Shown piece after piece: positions 9,625 to 17,785 of a DNA stretch of 64,000 nucleotides. The notes beneath the pieces were generated by a model. It was not told the DNA's origin and made no database searches. It worked only from the letters and a program-made list of their open reading frames with translations. Position 1 is the first letter of the stretch, and every line of letters begins with the position of its first letter. The position numbers and the translations under genes were made by a program. Source of the DNA: [Actinomadura] parvosata subsp. kistnae (lineage in GTDB: Bacteria; Actinomycetota; Actinomycetes; Streptosporangiales; Streptosporangiaceae); contig NZ_OOHJ01000005.1 of assembly GCF_900323885.1 (NCBI RefSeq), positions 372,001-436,000 on the forward strand, read 5' to 3'.

Positions 9625-11379
9625 ATGACCCAAGGCCCGGCCGATCGGCGGGCGGCCGATCAGCAGGCGGGCCGTCGCCCGCTGAGCCGCAGAGCCGTCC
9701 TGGCCACGATGGGCGCTCTTCCGGTGCTCGCGGCCACGGCGACGCCCGCGGCGGCCGCCGCCGCGGTGGTCATCGACCCGTCGGCGCGGCGGCAGACGAT
9801 CAGAGGCTTCGGCGGCATGGCCCACGCGGCCTGGATCGGCGACCTGACGGCCGCCCAGCGGGACACCGCGTTCGGCACCGGCGACGGCCGCCTGGGCTTC
9901 TCCGTGCTGCGGATCCCCGTCCCGGAGAACCAGGCCGACTGGAGCCGCGACCTGGCCACGGCGCGGCGCGCGGCCGAGCTCGGGGCAGCCGTCATCGCCT
10001 CGCCGTGGAACCCGCCCGCCTCGATGGTCGAGACGTTCGTGCGCGGCAGCCAGACCAACGCCCGGCGCCTGAAGTACTCCTCGTACGCCGCCTACGCCCA
10101 GCACCTCAACGACTTCACCACCCACCTGCGCAACAACGGCGTCAACCTGTACGGCATCTCCGTGCAGAACGAGCCCGACTACGCCCAGGAATGGACGTGG
10201 TGGACCGCCGCCGAGATGGTGCGCTTCTTACGGGAGAACGCCGGCTCGATCAGCACCAGGGTCATCGCGCCCGAGTCGTTCCAGTACCTGAAGAACATGT
10301 CGGACCCGATACTCAACGACGCCACCGCGCTGGCCAACGTGGACATCATCGGCGCCCACCTCTACGGCACCTCCTACGCCAACTTCCCGTACCCGCTGTT
10401 CAAGCAGAAGGGCGCGGGCAAGGAGCTGTGGATGACCGAGGTGTACTACCCCAACAGCACCGACTCGGCCGACCTGTGGCCGCAGGCGCTCGACGTGGGC
10501 GAGCACGTCCACCACGCGATGGTGGACGCCGAGTTCCAGGCGTACGTCTGGTGGTACATCCGGCGCAGCTACGGGCCGATGCGGGAGGACGGGCAGCTCA
10601 GCAAGCGCGGCGCCTGCATGGCGCAGTTCGCCAGGTTCGTCCGCCCCGGGTACGTGCGGATCGACGCGACGGCCAACCCGGTGTCGAACGTCTACGTCTC
10701 GGCGTACCAGGGCGGTGACGGCACGGTCGCCGTCGTGGCCGTCAACAAGGCGGCCTCCGCGGTGAGCCAGCAGTTCACGCTGGCGAGCGGCACCGCCTCC
10801 AGCGTCTCGTCCTGGGTGACGGACGCGAGCAGGAACGTCGCCGCGCAGGGCACGGCCGCCGTCTCGAACGGCTCGTTCACCGCCACCCTGCCCGCCCGCA
10901 GCGTGACGACGTTCGTGACCGGCGTGACGCAGACGCCCGGCGGCGGGATCGACACCACCGCCTGGTACGTGCTGGTCAACCGCAACAGCGGCAAGGCCCT
11001 GGACGTCTACAACCTGTCCACGGCCGACGGGGCCCGCATCACGCAGTGGACCCGCAACAACGGCAACCAGCAGCAGTGGCAGTTCGCCGACTCCGGCGGC
11101 GGCTACTACCGGATCAAGTCCCGCCTTTCGGGCAAGGTGCTGGACGTCTCCGGCTTCTCCACCGCCAACGGCGGCGCCGTCGTCCAGTGGACCGACCTGA
11201 ACGGCACCAACCAGCAGTGGCGGCCGGCCGAGTCCGGCGGTTACATCCGCCTGATCAACCGCAACAGCGGCAAGGCGCTGGAGGTGCAGGGCGCCTCCAC
11301 CGCCGACGGCGCCAACATCGTCCAGTACGACGACTGGGGCGGCGCCAACCAGCAATGGCAGCTCGTCCGGGTCGGCTGA
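9625..11379 (+). CDS. Secreted GH30 xylanase/glucuronoxylanase with C-terminal CBM13
   Basis: 584 residues from the ATG at 9625, chosen because AGGAGG lies 4 bases upstream; an earlier in-frame ATG has none. Tat-type signal (PLSRRAVLATMG, residues 19-30) to about residue 46. The GH30 barrel with its beta side-domain spans about 47-435: acid/base Glu183 in SVQNEPDY, nucleophile Glu272 in WMTEVYYP. Residues 446-584 are a ricin-type trefoil nearly identical to those of GH62 and GH43 at 2.7-6.2 kb, but placed at the other end of the protein. GH30 enzymes of this sort cut glucuronoxylan. Forms a two-gene operon with GH95, 24 bp apart. Confidence 0.93.
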   Translation: MTQGPADRRAADQQAGRRPLSRRAVLATMGALPVLAATATPAAAAAAVVIDPSARRQTIRGFGGMAHAAWIGDLTAAQRDTAFGTGDGRLGFSVLRIPVPENQADWSRDLATARRAAELGAAVIASPWNPPASMVETFVRGSQTNARRLKYSSYAAYAQHLNDFTTHLRNNGVNLYGISVQNEPDYAQEWTWWTAAEMVRFLRENAGSISTRVIAPESFQYLKNMSDPILNDATALANVDIIGAHLYGTSYANFPYPLFKQKGAGKELWMTEVYYPNSTDSADLWPQALDVGEHVHHAMVDAEFQAYVWWYIRRSYGPMREDGQLSKRGACMAQFARFVRPGYVRIDATANPVSNVYVSAYQGGDGTVAVVAVNKAASAVSQQFTLASGTASSVSSWVTDASRNVAAQGTAAVSNGSFTATLPARSVTTFVTGVTQTPGGGIDTTAWYVLVNRNSGKALDVYNLSTADGARITQWTRNNGNQQQWQFADSGGGYYRIKSRLSGKVLDVSGFSTANGGAVVQWTDLNGTNQQWRPAESGGYIRLINRNSGKALEVQGASTADGANIVQYDDWGGANQQWQLVRVG

Positions 11380-11403
11380 CCACCATCCCCCTAGGGAAGC
11401 GAC

Positions 11404-14226
11404 ATGTCTGACTTATCGCGAAGGCAAGTGCTGCGGTTCGGTGCGGCCGGAGCCGGTGCCGCCATGCTGCCGATGTGGCCGGCCACCGCCCACGCGGCCG
11501 CCTCCCCGGCGGGCGACCTGGCCCTGTGGTACGACGAGGGCGCCGGCACCGACTGGCTGCGCGCCCTGCCGATCGGCAACGGCCGCCTGGGCGCCATGGT
11601 GTTCGGCAATGTCGACGTCGAGCGGCTGCAGCTCAACGAGGACACCGTGTGGGCGGGCGGCCCGTACGACCAGAGCAACACCAAGGGCGCGGCGGCGCTG
11701 GGCCAGATCCGGCAGCTCGTCTTCCAGAACCAGTGGAGCCAGGCCCAGAGCCTGATCGACCAGAACATGCTCGGCAGCCCGGCGGGCCAGCTCGCCTACC
11801 AGACCGTCGGCAACCTGCGGCTCACCCTCGGCGGCACCTCCGGCGTCAGCGAGTACACCCGCCACCTCGACCTGACCACCGCCACCGCGGGCGTGTCGTA
11901 CCTGCAGAACGGCGTCCGCTACCGCCGCGAGACGATCGCCAGCGCGCCGGACCAGGTGATCGCCCTGCGCCTGACCGCCGACCGGCCCGGCTCGATCACG
12001 TTCTCGGCGACGTTCGACAGCCCGCAGCGCACCACCCGCTCCAGCCCGGACGCGGCCACGGTCGCGCTCGACGGCGTCTCCGGCGACATGGAGGGCGTGG
12101 CCGGGCGGGTCCGGTTCCTGGCGCTGGCCAGGGCCGTCGCCACGGGCGGCACCGTCACCAGCTCCGGCGGCACGCTGCAGGTCAGGTCCGCCGACAGCGT
12201 GACCGTGCTGATCTCCATCGGCACCAGCTACGTCGACTTCCGCGACGTGAGCGGCGACTACCAGGGCATCGCCCGCCGCCACCTCGACGCGGCCGCCGGC
12301 CGCTCCTACGACGACCTGCGCGCCCGGCACGTCGCCGACTACCAGCGGCTCTTCAGCCGTACGACGCTCGACCTCGGACGTACCGCGGCGGCCGACCAGA
12401 CGACCGACGTGCGCATCTCCCGGCACGCCACCACCGACGACCCGCAGTTCGCCGCGCTGCTCTTCCAGTACGGCCGCTACCTGCTGATCAGCTCCTCCCG
12501 CCCGGGCACGCAGCCGGCCAACCTCCAGGGCATCTGGAACGACTCGCTGACCCCGGCGTGGGACTCGAAGTACACGATCAACGCGAACCTGCCGATGAAC
12601 TACTGGCCGGCCGACACGACGAACCTGTCCGAGTGCTTTGAGCCGGTGTTCAAGATGATCAACGAGCTGGCGATCACCGGCGCCCGCACGGCCCGCGTGC
12701 AGTACAACGCGGGCGGCTGGGTGACCCACCACAACACCGACGCCTGGCGCGCGACGTCCGTCGTGGACGGCGCCATGTGGGGCATGTGGCAGACCGGCGG
12801 CGCGTGGCTGGCCAGCCTCATCTGGGAGCACTACACCTTCACCGGCGACCTGGAGTTCCTGCGGCAGAACTACCCGGCGCTGAAGGGCGCCGCGCAGTTC
12901 TTCCTCGACACCCTCGTGGAGGAGCCGACCCTGCGCTACCTGGTCACCAACCCGTCGAACTCGCCGGAGCTGGCCCACCACTCCGGCGTCAGCGTCTGCG
13001 CCGGCCCCACGATGGACAACCAGATCCTGCGCGACCTGTTCAACGGCTGCGCCCAGGCGGGCCAGGCGCTCGGCGTCGACGCCGACTTCCGCGCGCGCGT
13101 CCTGGCCGCCCGCGACCGGCTCGCGCCGATGAAGACCGGCTCGCGCGGCAACATCCAGGAATGGCTGTACGACTGGGTCGAGACCGAGCCCAACCACCGG
13201 CACATCTCGCACCTGTACGGCCTGCACCCCAGCAACCAGATCACCAAACGCGGCACCCCCGCCCTGCACGCCGCCGCCCGCCGCACCCTGGAGCTGCGCG
13301 GCGACGACGGGACCGGCTGGTCGCTGGCCTGGAAGGTCAACTACTGGGCGCGCATGGAGGAGGGCGCCCGCGCGCACACGCTGCTGCGGCTGCTGGTGAC
13401 CCCGGACCGGCTGGCGCCCAACATGTTCGACCTGCACCCGCCGTTCCAGATCGACGGCAACTTCGGCGCCACCTCCGGCATCGCCGAGATGCTGCTGCAG
13501 AGCCACAACGGCGAGCTGCACGTCCTGCCGGCCCTGCCGCCCGCCTGGCCGAACGGCAAGGTGCAGGGCCTGCGCGGACGCGGCGGCTACACCGTGGACG
13601 CCACCTGGAGCTCCGGCGCGGCCACCGAGATCCGCGTCACCTTCGACCGGGGCGGCACCGTCTACGTGCGCGGCCGCATGTTCACCGGCAGCCACCAGGT
13701 GACCGACGCCGCGACCGGCGAGGCCGTCACCGTCACCAGGCCGGAGACCGACGTCATCGGGCTGACCGGGCAGGCCGGGCACACGTACCGGATGACCGCC
13801 TCCGGGCCGCCGGCCGCCTACGTGCGGATCGCGAACGTCACCACCGGCCTGGTGCTGGACAGCGGCGGCAACGTCGCCTCCGGCTCGGTGCTCAAGCAGT
13901 GGAGCTGGGACGGCAGCACCAACCTGCAGTGGCAGCTCGTGGACCTGGGCGGCGGCTGGTACCGCATCGTCAACCGCACCAACGGCATGGTCATCGACAG
14001 CTGGGGCAGCACCGCCAACGGCGCCAGCGCCCGGCAGGCGGCCTGGAGCGGCGGCAACAACCAGCAGTGGCGGCTCAACAGCACCGGCAACGGCCGCTAC
14101 CAGATCATCAACCGGGGCACCGGCACGGCACTGGACGGCATGGGCAACAGCACCGCCGGCTCGACGGTGGCCCTGTGGGCGCCGAACTCCAGCACCAACA
14201 ACCAGTGGACCGTCACCGGTGTCTGA
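11404..14226 (+). CDS. Secreted GH95 alpha-L-fucosidase/galactosidase with C-terminal ricin-type domain
   Basis: 940 residues. Tat signal (DLSRRQVLRFGAAG, residues 3-16) ending near THAAA. N-terminal GH95 beta-domain (LPIGNGRLGAMVFGNV ... LNEDTVWAGGPYD), then an (alpha/alpha)6 barrel with the conserved NANLPMNYWP and DGNFGATSGIAEMLLQS motifs that carry family catalytic residues. Residues about 804-940 form a ricin-type trefoil (three W-containing repeats) different from the GH30 one. GH95 enzymes release alpha-L-fucose or alpha-L-galactose from xyloglucan or xylan side chains. Second gene after GH30; co-transcription is likely. Family call is firm, sugar specificity is not. Confidence 0.94.
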   Translation: MSDLSRRQVLRFGAAGAGAAMLPMWPATAHAAASPAGDLALWYDEGAGTDWLRALPIGNGRLGAMVFGNVDVERLQLNEDTVWAGGPYDQSNTKGAAALGQIRQLVFQNQWSQAQSLIDQNMLGSPAGQLAYQTVGNLRLTLGGTSGVSEYTRHLDLTTATAGVSYLQNGVRYRRETIASAPDQVIALRLTADRPGSITFSATFDSPQRTTRSSPDAATVALDGVSGDMEGVAGRVRFLALARAVATGGTVTSSGGTLQVRSADSVTVLISIGTSYVDFRDVSGDYQGIARRHLDAAAGRSYDDLRARHVADYQRLFSRTTLDLGRTAAADQTTDVRISRHATTDDPQFAALLFQYGRYLLISSSRPGTQPANLQGIWNDSLTPAWDSKYTINANLPMNYWPADTTNLSECFEPVFKMINELAITGARTARVQYNAGGWVTHHNTDAWRATSVVDGAMWGMWQTGGAWLASLIWEHYTFTGDLEFLRQNYPALKGAAQFFLDTLVEEPTLRYLVTNPSNSPELAHHSGVSVCAGPTMDNQILRDLFNGCAQAGQALGVDADFRARVLAARDRLAPMKTGSRGNIQEWLYDWVETEPNHRHISHLYGLHPSNQITKRGTPALHAAARRTLELRGDDGTGWSLAWKVNYWARMEEGARAHTLLRLLVTPDRLAPNMFDLHPPFQIDGNFGATSGIAEMLLQSHNGELHVLPALPPAWPNGKVQGLRGRGGYTVDATWSSGAATEIRVTFDRGGTVYVRGRMFTGSHQVTDAATGEAVTVTRPETDVIGLTGQAGHTYRMTASGPPAAYVRIANVTTGLVLDSGGNVASGSVLKQWSWDGSTNLQWQLVDLGGGWYRIVNRTNGMVIDSWGSTANGASARQAAWSGGNNQQWRLNSTGNGRYQIINRGTGTALDGMGNSTAGSTVALWAPNSSTNNQWTVTGV

Positions 14227-14231
14227 GCGAG

Positions 14232-14471
14232 TCAGGGCTGGAGCAGCACCTTGATCGCGCTCGGGTGACGAGGTCGGTGGCGCCGAACCGGCGGGCCGGC
14301 TCCTGCCGGGGCGAACCAGCCGGTGCCGAGCACGTCGGAGGCGGCCGGCAGGCCCGGCACCAGGTCCAGGTCCGGCATGCCGGGGGTCGCCACGAGCGTG
14401 CCGTCGGCCGGCGGGACCCGGGCGAGCTGCGACCGGGTGCCGATCGCGGTGCTTTGCCCTGCCCCCGCCAC
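14232..14471 (-). pseudogene. Remnant of a zinc-dependent alcohol dehydrogenase
   Basis: A 79-codon frame that reads like scattered parts of a medium-chain alcohol dehydrogenase. VPPADGTLVATPG and DVLGTGWFAPAG match the segment before the NAD domain, and HPSAIKVLLQP is the usual family C-terminus. In an overlapping second frame RRFGATDLVT recalls the ARRFGATDxV motif of the same enzymes. The catalytic zinc site and most of the Rossmann fold are missing, so at least two deletions or frameshifts have occurred. Not expected to make a working enzyme. Confidence 0.65.
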
Positions 14472-14483
14472 TCCCTGCCGCCG

Positions 14484-14945
14484 CTACTCCCCGCCGACCC
14501 GCGCGCTCAGCGCCGCGAGCGTGGCGGAGAGCTGGGGGTCCGCCTGGCCCGCCGCCTCCAGCGCGGCGCTCAGGGTCTCCTCGTACGTGCGGCTGGCCTC
14601 GGCGTGCCTGGCCCGGCCCGCCTCGGTGATGACGGTGTAGACGCCGCGCTTGTCGTCGGGGCACAGGTCGCGGTAGGCGAAGCCGGCCGCGTTCAGCCGG
14701 GCGACCAGTCGGGTCACCGAGCTCTGGTTGAGCCCGACCTTGTCGGCCAGCTCCTGCATGCGCAGCTCGCTGGCAGGGGAGGTGGCGAGGTGGCCGAGCG
14801 CCCGGTACTCCGACAGGCCGATGCCGTGGTGGCGCTGCAAGGCGGTGGCGAGCCTGCTCTCCACCCGGGCGTGCAGGAGCAGCACGCGGTGCCAGGTCGC
14901 GGCGACGTCCGGGACGGGCGGCGCGGCGGGGGCTTCGGAGGCCAT
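14484..14945 (-). CDS. MarR family transcriptional regulator
   Basis: 153 residues from the ATG at 14945, preceded by GAGGAG; a longer frame exists upstream but would cross the promoter. The winged helix spans about residues 30-110, with LRMQELADKVGLNQSSVTRLVARL as recognition region (HTH) and DKRGVYTVITEAGR as the wing. MarR proteins sense small aromatic or toxic compounds and repress neighbouring genes. It is divergent from two SMR efflux genes, with repeated ATACAT elements between them, so it very probably represses that pump and itself. Confidence 0.92.
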   Translation of the reverse strand: MASEAPAAPPVPDVAATWHRVLLLHARVESRLATALQRHHGIGLSEYRALGHLATSPASELRMQELADKVGLNQSSVTRLVARLNAAGFAYRDLCPDDKRGVYTVITEAGRARHAEASRTYEETLSAALEAAGQADPQLSATLAALSARVGGE

Positions 14946-14980
14946 GGGGATCTCCTCGTTCCAGGATCTTGAAGACCGGC

Positions 14981-15053
14981 TTGACAGAAGAATACATGTA
15001 CATACATCATTCTGCCCGTCGGGCATCTACTTGCAGATACATACAAATAGGAG
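14981..15053 (+). promoter_or_regulatory. Promoter and putative MarR operator of the SMR pair
   Basis: A consensus TTGACA (14981-14986) is followed 16 bases later by TACATC as a possible -10. The region holds repeated ATACAT elements (14992, 15002 and 15038) and the palindrome TACATGTA (14993-15000) overlapping the promoter, as expected of a MarR site. AGGAG (15049-15053) is the ribosome site of the first SMR gene. Confidence 0.55.
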
Positions 15054-15060
15054 TCATGTG

Positions 15061-15405
15061 ATGGCCTGGATCTACCTGCTCGTCGCCGCCGTCTTCGAGG
15101 TCGTCTTCGCCCTGGCCACCAACGCCACCGAAGGCTTCACGCAGCTCTGGCCGTCCCTGCTCACGGCGGGCGCGGCGGCCGGCGGCATCTTCTTCCTCAG
15201 TCTCGCCCTGCGCACGCTGGACGTCGGCGTCGGCTACACCGTGTGGACGGGCATCGGCTCCGTCGGCACCGTCGTGCTCGGCGCCGTCATCTTCGGCGAG
15301 CAGATCACCATCTGGAAGGCCCTCGCGTTCGTGCTGATCATCGGCGGCGTGCTCGGGCTCAAGCTCTCCGACCGCCTGTCCGCGAGCAAGCCGTCCGCCG
15401 CCTGA
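15061..15405 (+). CDS. Small multidrug resistance (SMR) family subunit 1
   Basis: 114 residues with four predicted membrane helices, the SMR size. MAWIYLLVAAVFEVVFA carries the membrane-buried Glu (residue 13) that binds proton and substrate; GVGYTVWTGIGSVGTVVLG is the conserved helix-3 motif. Both features resemble SugE/Gdx-type exporters, which move guanidinium or quaternary ammonium compounds. Followed 28 bp later by a second SMR gene, so the pump may be a heterodimer (EbrAB-like). The MarR gene upstream is the likely regulator. Confidence 0.92.
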   Translation: MAWIYLLVAAVFEVVFALATNATEGFTQLWPSLLTAGAAAGGIFFLSLALRTLDVGVGYTVWTGIGSVGTVVLGAVIFGEQITIWKALAFVLIIGGVLGLKLSDRLSASKPSAA

Positions 15406-15433
15406 CCCGCTCCCATAGAAAGGTTTCCGTACC

Positions 15434-15754
15434 ATGGCCTGGATCTACCTGTCCGTCGCGATCGTCTTCGAGATCTGCTTCGCCCTCGGCACCAACGCCA
15501 CCCGCGGCTTCACCCGCCTGTGGCCGTCGGTCTTCACGCTGCTGGCGGCGGCCGGCGGCATCTTCACCCTCAGCCTGGCCCTGCGCACCCTCGACGTCGG
15601 CGTCGGCTACACCATCTGGACCGGCATCGGCTCCATCGGCACGGTCGTGCTCGGCGCCCTCATCTACAAGGAGCGGATCACTCCCGCCAAGCTCGGCTCG
15701 TTCGCCGCGATCATCGGCGGCGTCCTCCTGCTCAAGCTCGCGGCGGGCGTCTGA
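15434..15754 (+). CDS. Small multidrug resistance (SMR) family subunit 2
   Basis: 106 residues, four membrane helices, with the essential Glu at position 13 (MAWIYLSVAIVFEICFALG) and the helix-3 motif GVGYTIWTGIGSIGTVVLG. It is clearly a paralogue of the gene just upstream but lacks the polar C-terminal tail. Paired SMR genes commonly encode the two halves of an antiparallel heterodimer. Ribosome site is weak (AAAGG about 11 bases away), so coupling to the first gene is possible. Confidence 0.92.
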   Translation: MAWIYLSVAIVFEICFALGTNATRGFTRLWPSVFTLLAAAGGIFTLSLALRTLDVGVGYTIWTGIGSIGTVVLGALIYKERITPAKLGSFAAIIGGVLLLKLAAGV

Positions 15755-15801
15755 CCCGCTCCGGGACGGCTTGGTTCGATGGCTGTCGTACGATGGGGAC
15801 C

Positions 15802-16161
15802 ATGGTCACAGCGCGACGAGCCGGGCAGGACCGGGTGCCGCCGCACCCCGACCCCGCCGAGATCAGCCTGCAGCAGGTCCTCGAAGCCCTGGTCGACCCG
15901 GTGCGCCGGCAGATCGTCCGCGAGCTGCACGCCGCCGGCGAGGACCTGCGGTGCGGCGTCATCGACCTGCCGGTCAGCAAGTCCACCGCCACCCACCACT
16001 TCAACGTGCTGCGCGAGGCCGGCCTCATCCGGCAGTACTACGTCGGCACCTCCCGCATGAACGCGCTGCGCCGCGACGAGGTCGAGCGGGCCTTCCCCGG
16101 GCTGCTGGCCCTCGTCGCGGCCGACACCCCCTCGGGTGCGCAGCTTTCAGGCGTCGGCTGA
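15802..16161 (+). CDS. ArsR-type winged-helix regulator
   Basis: 119 residues. LQQVLEALVDPVRRQIVRELHAAG and KSTATHHFNVLREAGLIRQYYVGTSRMNALRRDEVERAFPGLL are the ArsR dimer helix and recognition helix-wing. No cysteine metal-binding motif of the ArsR/SmtB metal sensors is seen, so it probably senses something else. No ribosome site precedes the ATG at 15802; TACGAT ends 7 bases before it, suggesting a leaderless message (an ATG at 15793 is the alternative). Its 3' end overlaps the convergent L,D-transpeptidase gene by 15 bp. Target unknown. Confidence 0.85.
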   Translation: MVTARRAGQDRVPPHPDPAEISLQQVLEALVDPVRRQIVRELHAAGEDLRCGVIDLPVSKSTATHHFNVLREAGLIRQYYVGTSRMNALRRDEVERAFPGLLALVAADTPSGAQLSGVG

Positions 16162-17364
16162 GTCCTTCCGGAGCTCGGCTTCCCGGGCGTCCGCCGAGGT
16201 GCCGAGGGCGCTGCCCGCCAGCCACTCCTGCCACGACTTGGCCCAGGGCGTCGGCCCGTTGCCGAACCGCAGCCGCCGCGAGGTGCCCGTGACCTCGATG
16301 ATGTCGCCCCGCTGCGTGAAGCCGTAGAACCAGCGGGCGTTGCTCGTGCTCGCGTTCACGCAGCCGTGGCTGACGTTGCGGCGGCCCTGCGCGCCGGTCG
16401 ACCAGGGGGCGGCGTGGAAGAACATGCCGCTGTACGTCATCCGCACGTTCCACTTCGTGTGGTGGAAGTACTCGCCCGGGATGCCGATCGTGGCGGAGTC
16501 CATCAGGAAGTCCTCCGCCTTCTCCTGGGCGATCATCGTGCCGGACCAGCTCTCGTAGCCCGGCTTGCCCAGGCTGACCGGGATCCTCCGGACGACCTCG
16601 CCGTTCTTGCGGACGATCGCCCGGTGCGTCTTGTTCCGGATCGTGGTGATGTGCTCGGGGCCCACGGTGAAGGACAGCGTGCGGTCCTTCGTCCCCCAGA
16701 AGCCGCCGCCGATCCGCAGGCCCGCCAGATGGGCGACCACCGTGACCCGCTCGCCGCTCGGCCAGTACTCGCGCGGCCTGAACTGCATCTCCCGGTCGCT
16801 CACCCAGCTCCACGCGCCCTCGACCGGCTGCGACATCCGCACCTCCAGCGACCGCTCCACCGCCGCCCGGTCCTCGCGGGCGGTCACCGGCTTCGACAGC
16901 AGGACCTGGATCGGCATCCCCACGCCGACCCGCTCGCCGTCCAGCGGCGACATGCCGGTCTCCAGCACCTTCCTCGGCTTGAGCGTGGTGAACGCGGACC
17001 GCTCCGTCACCACCTGCCCGCCGTCGGCGCCGGTGGCCTGCGCCCGCACCGTGTACGCCGTGCCCGGCCGCAACGGCCAGCGCGGCCGCCACGTGCCGTC
17101 GGCCGCCAGGGCCCCGCTGACCTCGCGCCCCTTGGCGTCGGCGACCGACAGCGCGGTGACCTTGCCGCCGGTGACCCGGACGCCGATCCCCGTGTCCGGC
17201 GGGACCTTCTTCGCGCCGTCCACCGGCGTGATCGTCAGGCCGGGCGGCGGGAGCGGCCGGGACTCCTGAGGCGGTGCGGGGGTGCCGCCGCCCGAGGCGC
17301 AGCCGGCGGTCACGAGCAGCACCGCCGTGGACGTGCTGACGAGGATGGTGCTGCCGTTCCGCAT
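16147..17364 (-). CDS. Lipoprotein L,D-transpeptidase (Ig-like domains plus YkuD)
   Basis: 405 residues from the ATG at 17364. Lipoprotein signal with lipobox VTAGC (Cys22). Two immunoglobulin-like domains (about 40-130 and 130-235) precede the YkuD catalytic domain (about 237-385) with HAAPWSTGAQ ... VSHGCVN: His317, His333 and catalytic Cys335. This is the LdtMt2-like layout of actinomycete enzymes that make 3-3 peptidoglycan cross-links outside the membrane. Two earlier in-frame ATGs would push the signal peptide inward and are less likely. No operon partners; it stands alone between convergent and divergent neighbours. Confidence 0.94.
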   Translation of the reverse strand: MRNGSTILVSTSTAVLLVTAGCASGGGTPAPPQESRPLPPPGLTITPVDGAKKVPPDTGIGVRVTGGKVTALSVADAKGREVSGALAADGTWRPRWPLRPGTAYTVRAQATGADGGQVVTERSAFTTLKPRKVLETGMSPLDGERVGVGMPIQVLLSKPVTAREDRAAVERSLEVRMSQPVEGAWSWVSDREMQFRPREYWPSGERVTVVAHLAGLRIGGGFWGTKDRTLSFTVGPEHITTIRNKTHRAIVRKNGEVVRRIPVSLGKPGYESWSGTMIAQEKAEDFLMDSATIGIPGEYFHHTKWNVRMTYSGMFFHAAPWSTGAQGRRNVSHGCVNASTSNARWFYGFTQRGDIIEVTGTSRRLRFGNGPTPWAKSWQEWLAGSALGTSADAREAELRKDSADA

Positions 17365-17785
17365 CGCGGATGCCCCCAACTTCTCCCGACACATGGGCCT
17401 ATTTCGGACTAGGTGATCCCTCTTCGGGACGAGAAGGGTTATGCCCGTCACTCTGTGTAATCATGCGATGGCGTCCTTCGTCTTTCGCGGACGTTCAAGA
17501 GCCGTGCGGAAACCCGCGACGCCCACCCGTACGTCACCCTGCTTGACACCACCGTGATCGATCCTTAACCTCTCGGGGGCAAGGCGGCCTGAATCGTTTT
17601 TATCCCTGTTATGTACCTTCCGTGAGGGGGTGCGCTTCAGAGCTCGATGTCCTGCCCATGAAGTGCGGGGTTGCGGCGACGCTGCGTAACTCTCCTCGAC
17701 CCTTCGACGGCCCGCCGCCCATCGAACCTCTCTGAAACGTTCAAACCAAGGCCGCGAGACGTCCCCCGACCCGACGGAGGAACTC
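17365..17785. other. Divergent intergenic region with promoter elements
   Basis: About 420 bp without a supportable gene. TTGACA at 17543-17548 with TAACCT 17 bases later could drive the downstream beta-helix gene. TGAAACGTTCAA at 17733-17744 is an imperfect palindrome with an AACGTT centre, 41 bases before that gene and of the kind bound by LacI-type proteins. GGAGG at 17776-17780 is the ribosome site. No riboswitch was recognised with confidence. Confidence 0.4.

Noticed and set aside
11413..15003. A 1196-codon open frame on the minus strand
   Set aside because: It is antisense to the intact GH95 gene and to the MarR region, is Arg/Ala/Gly-rich with no domain, and exists because high GC removes stop codons.
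17365..17785. A riboswitch or cell-wall-type RNA leader between the L,D-transpeptidase and beta-helix genes
   Set aside because: I could not identify conserved core motifs of any riboswitch class I know; only ordinary promoter-like elements are visible.
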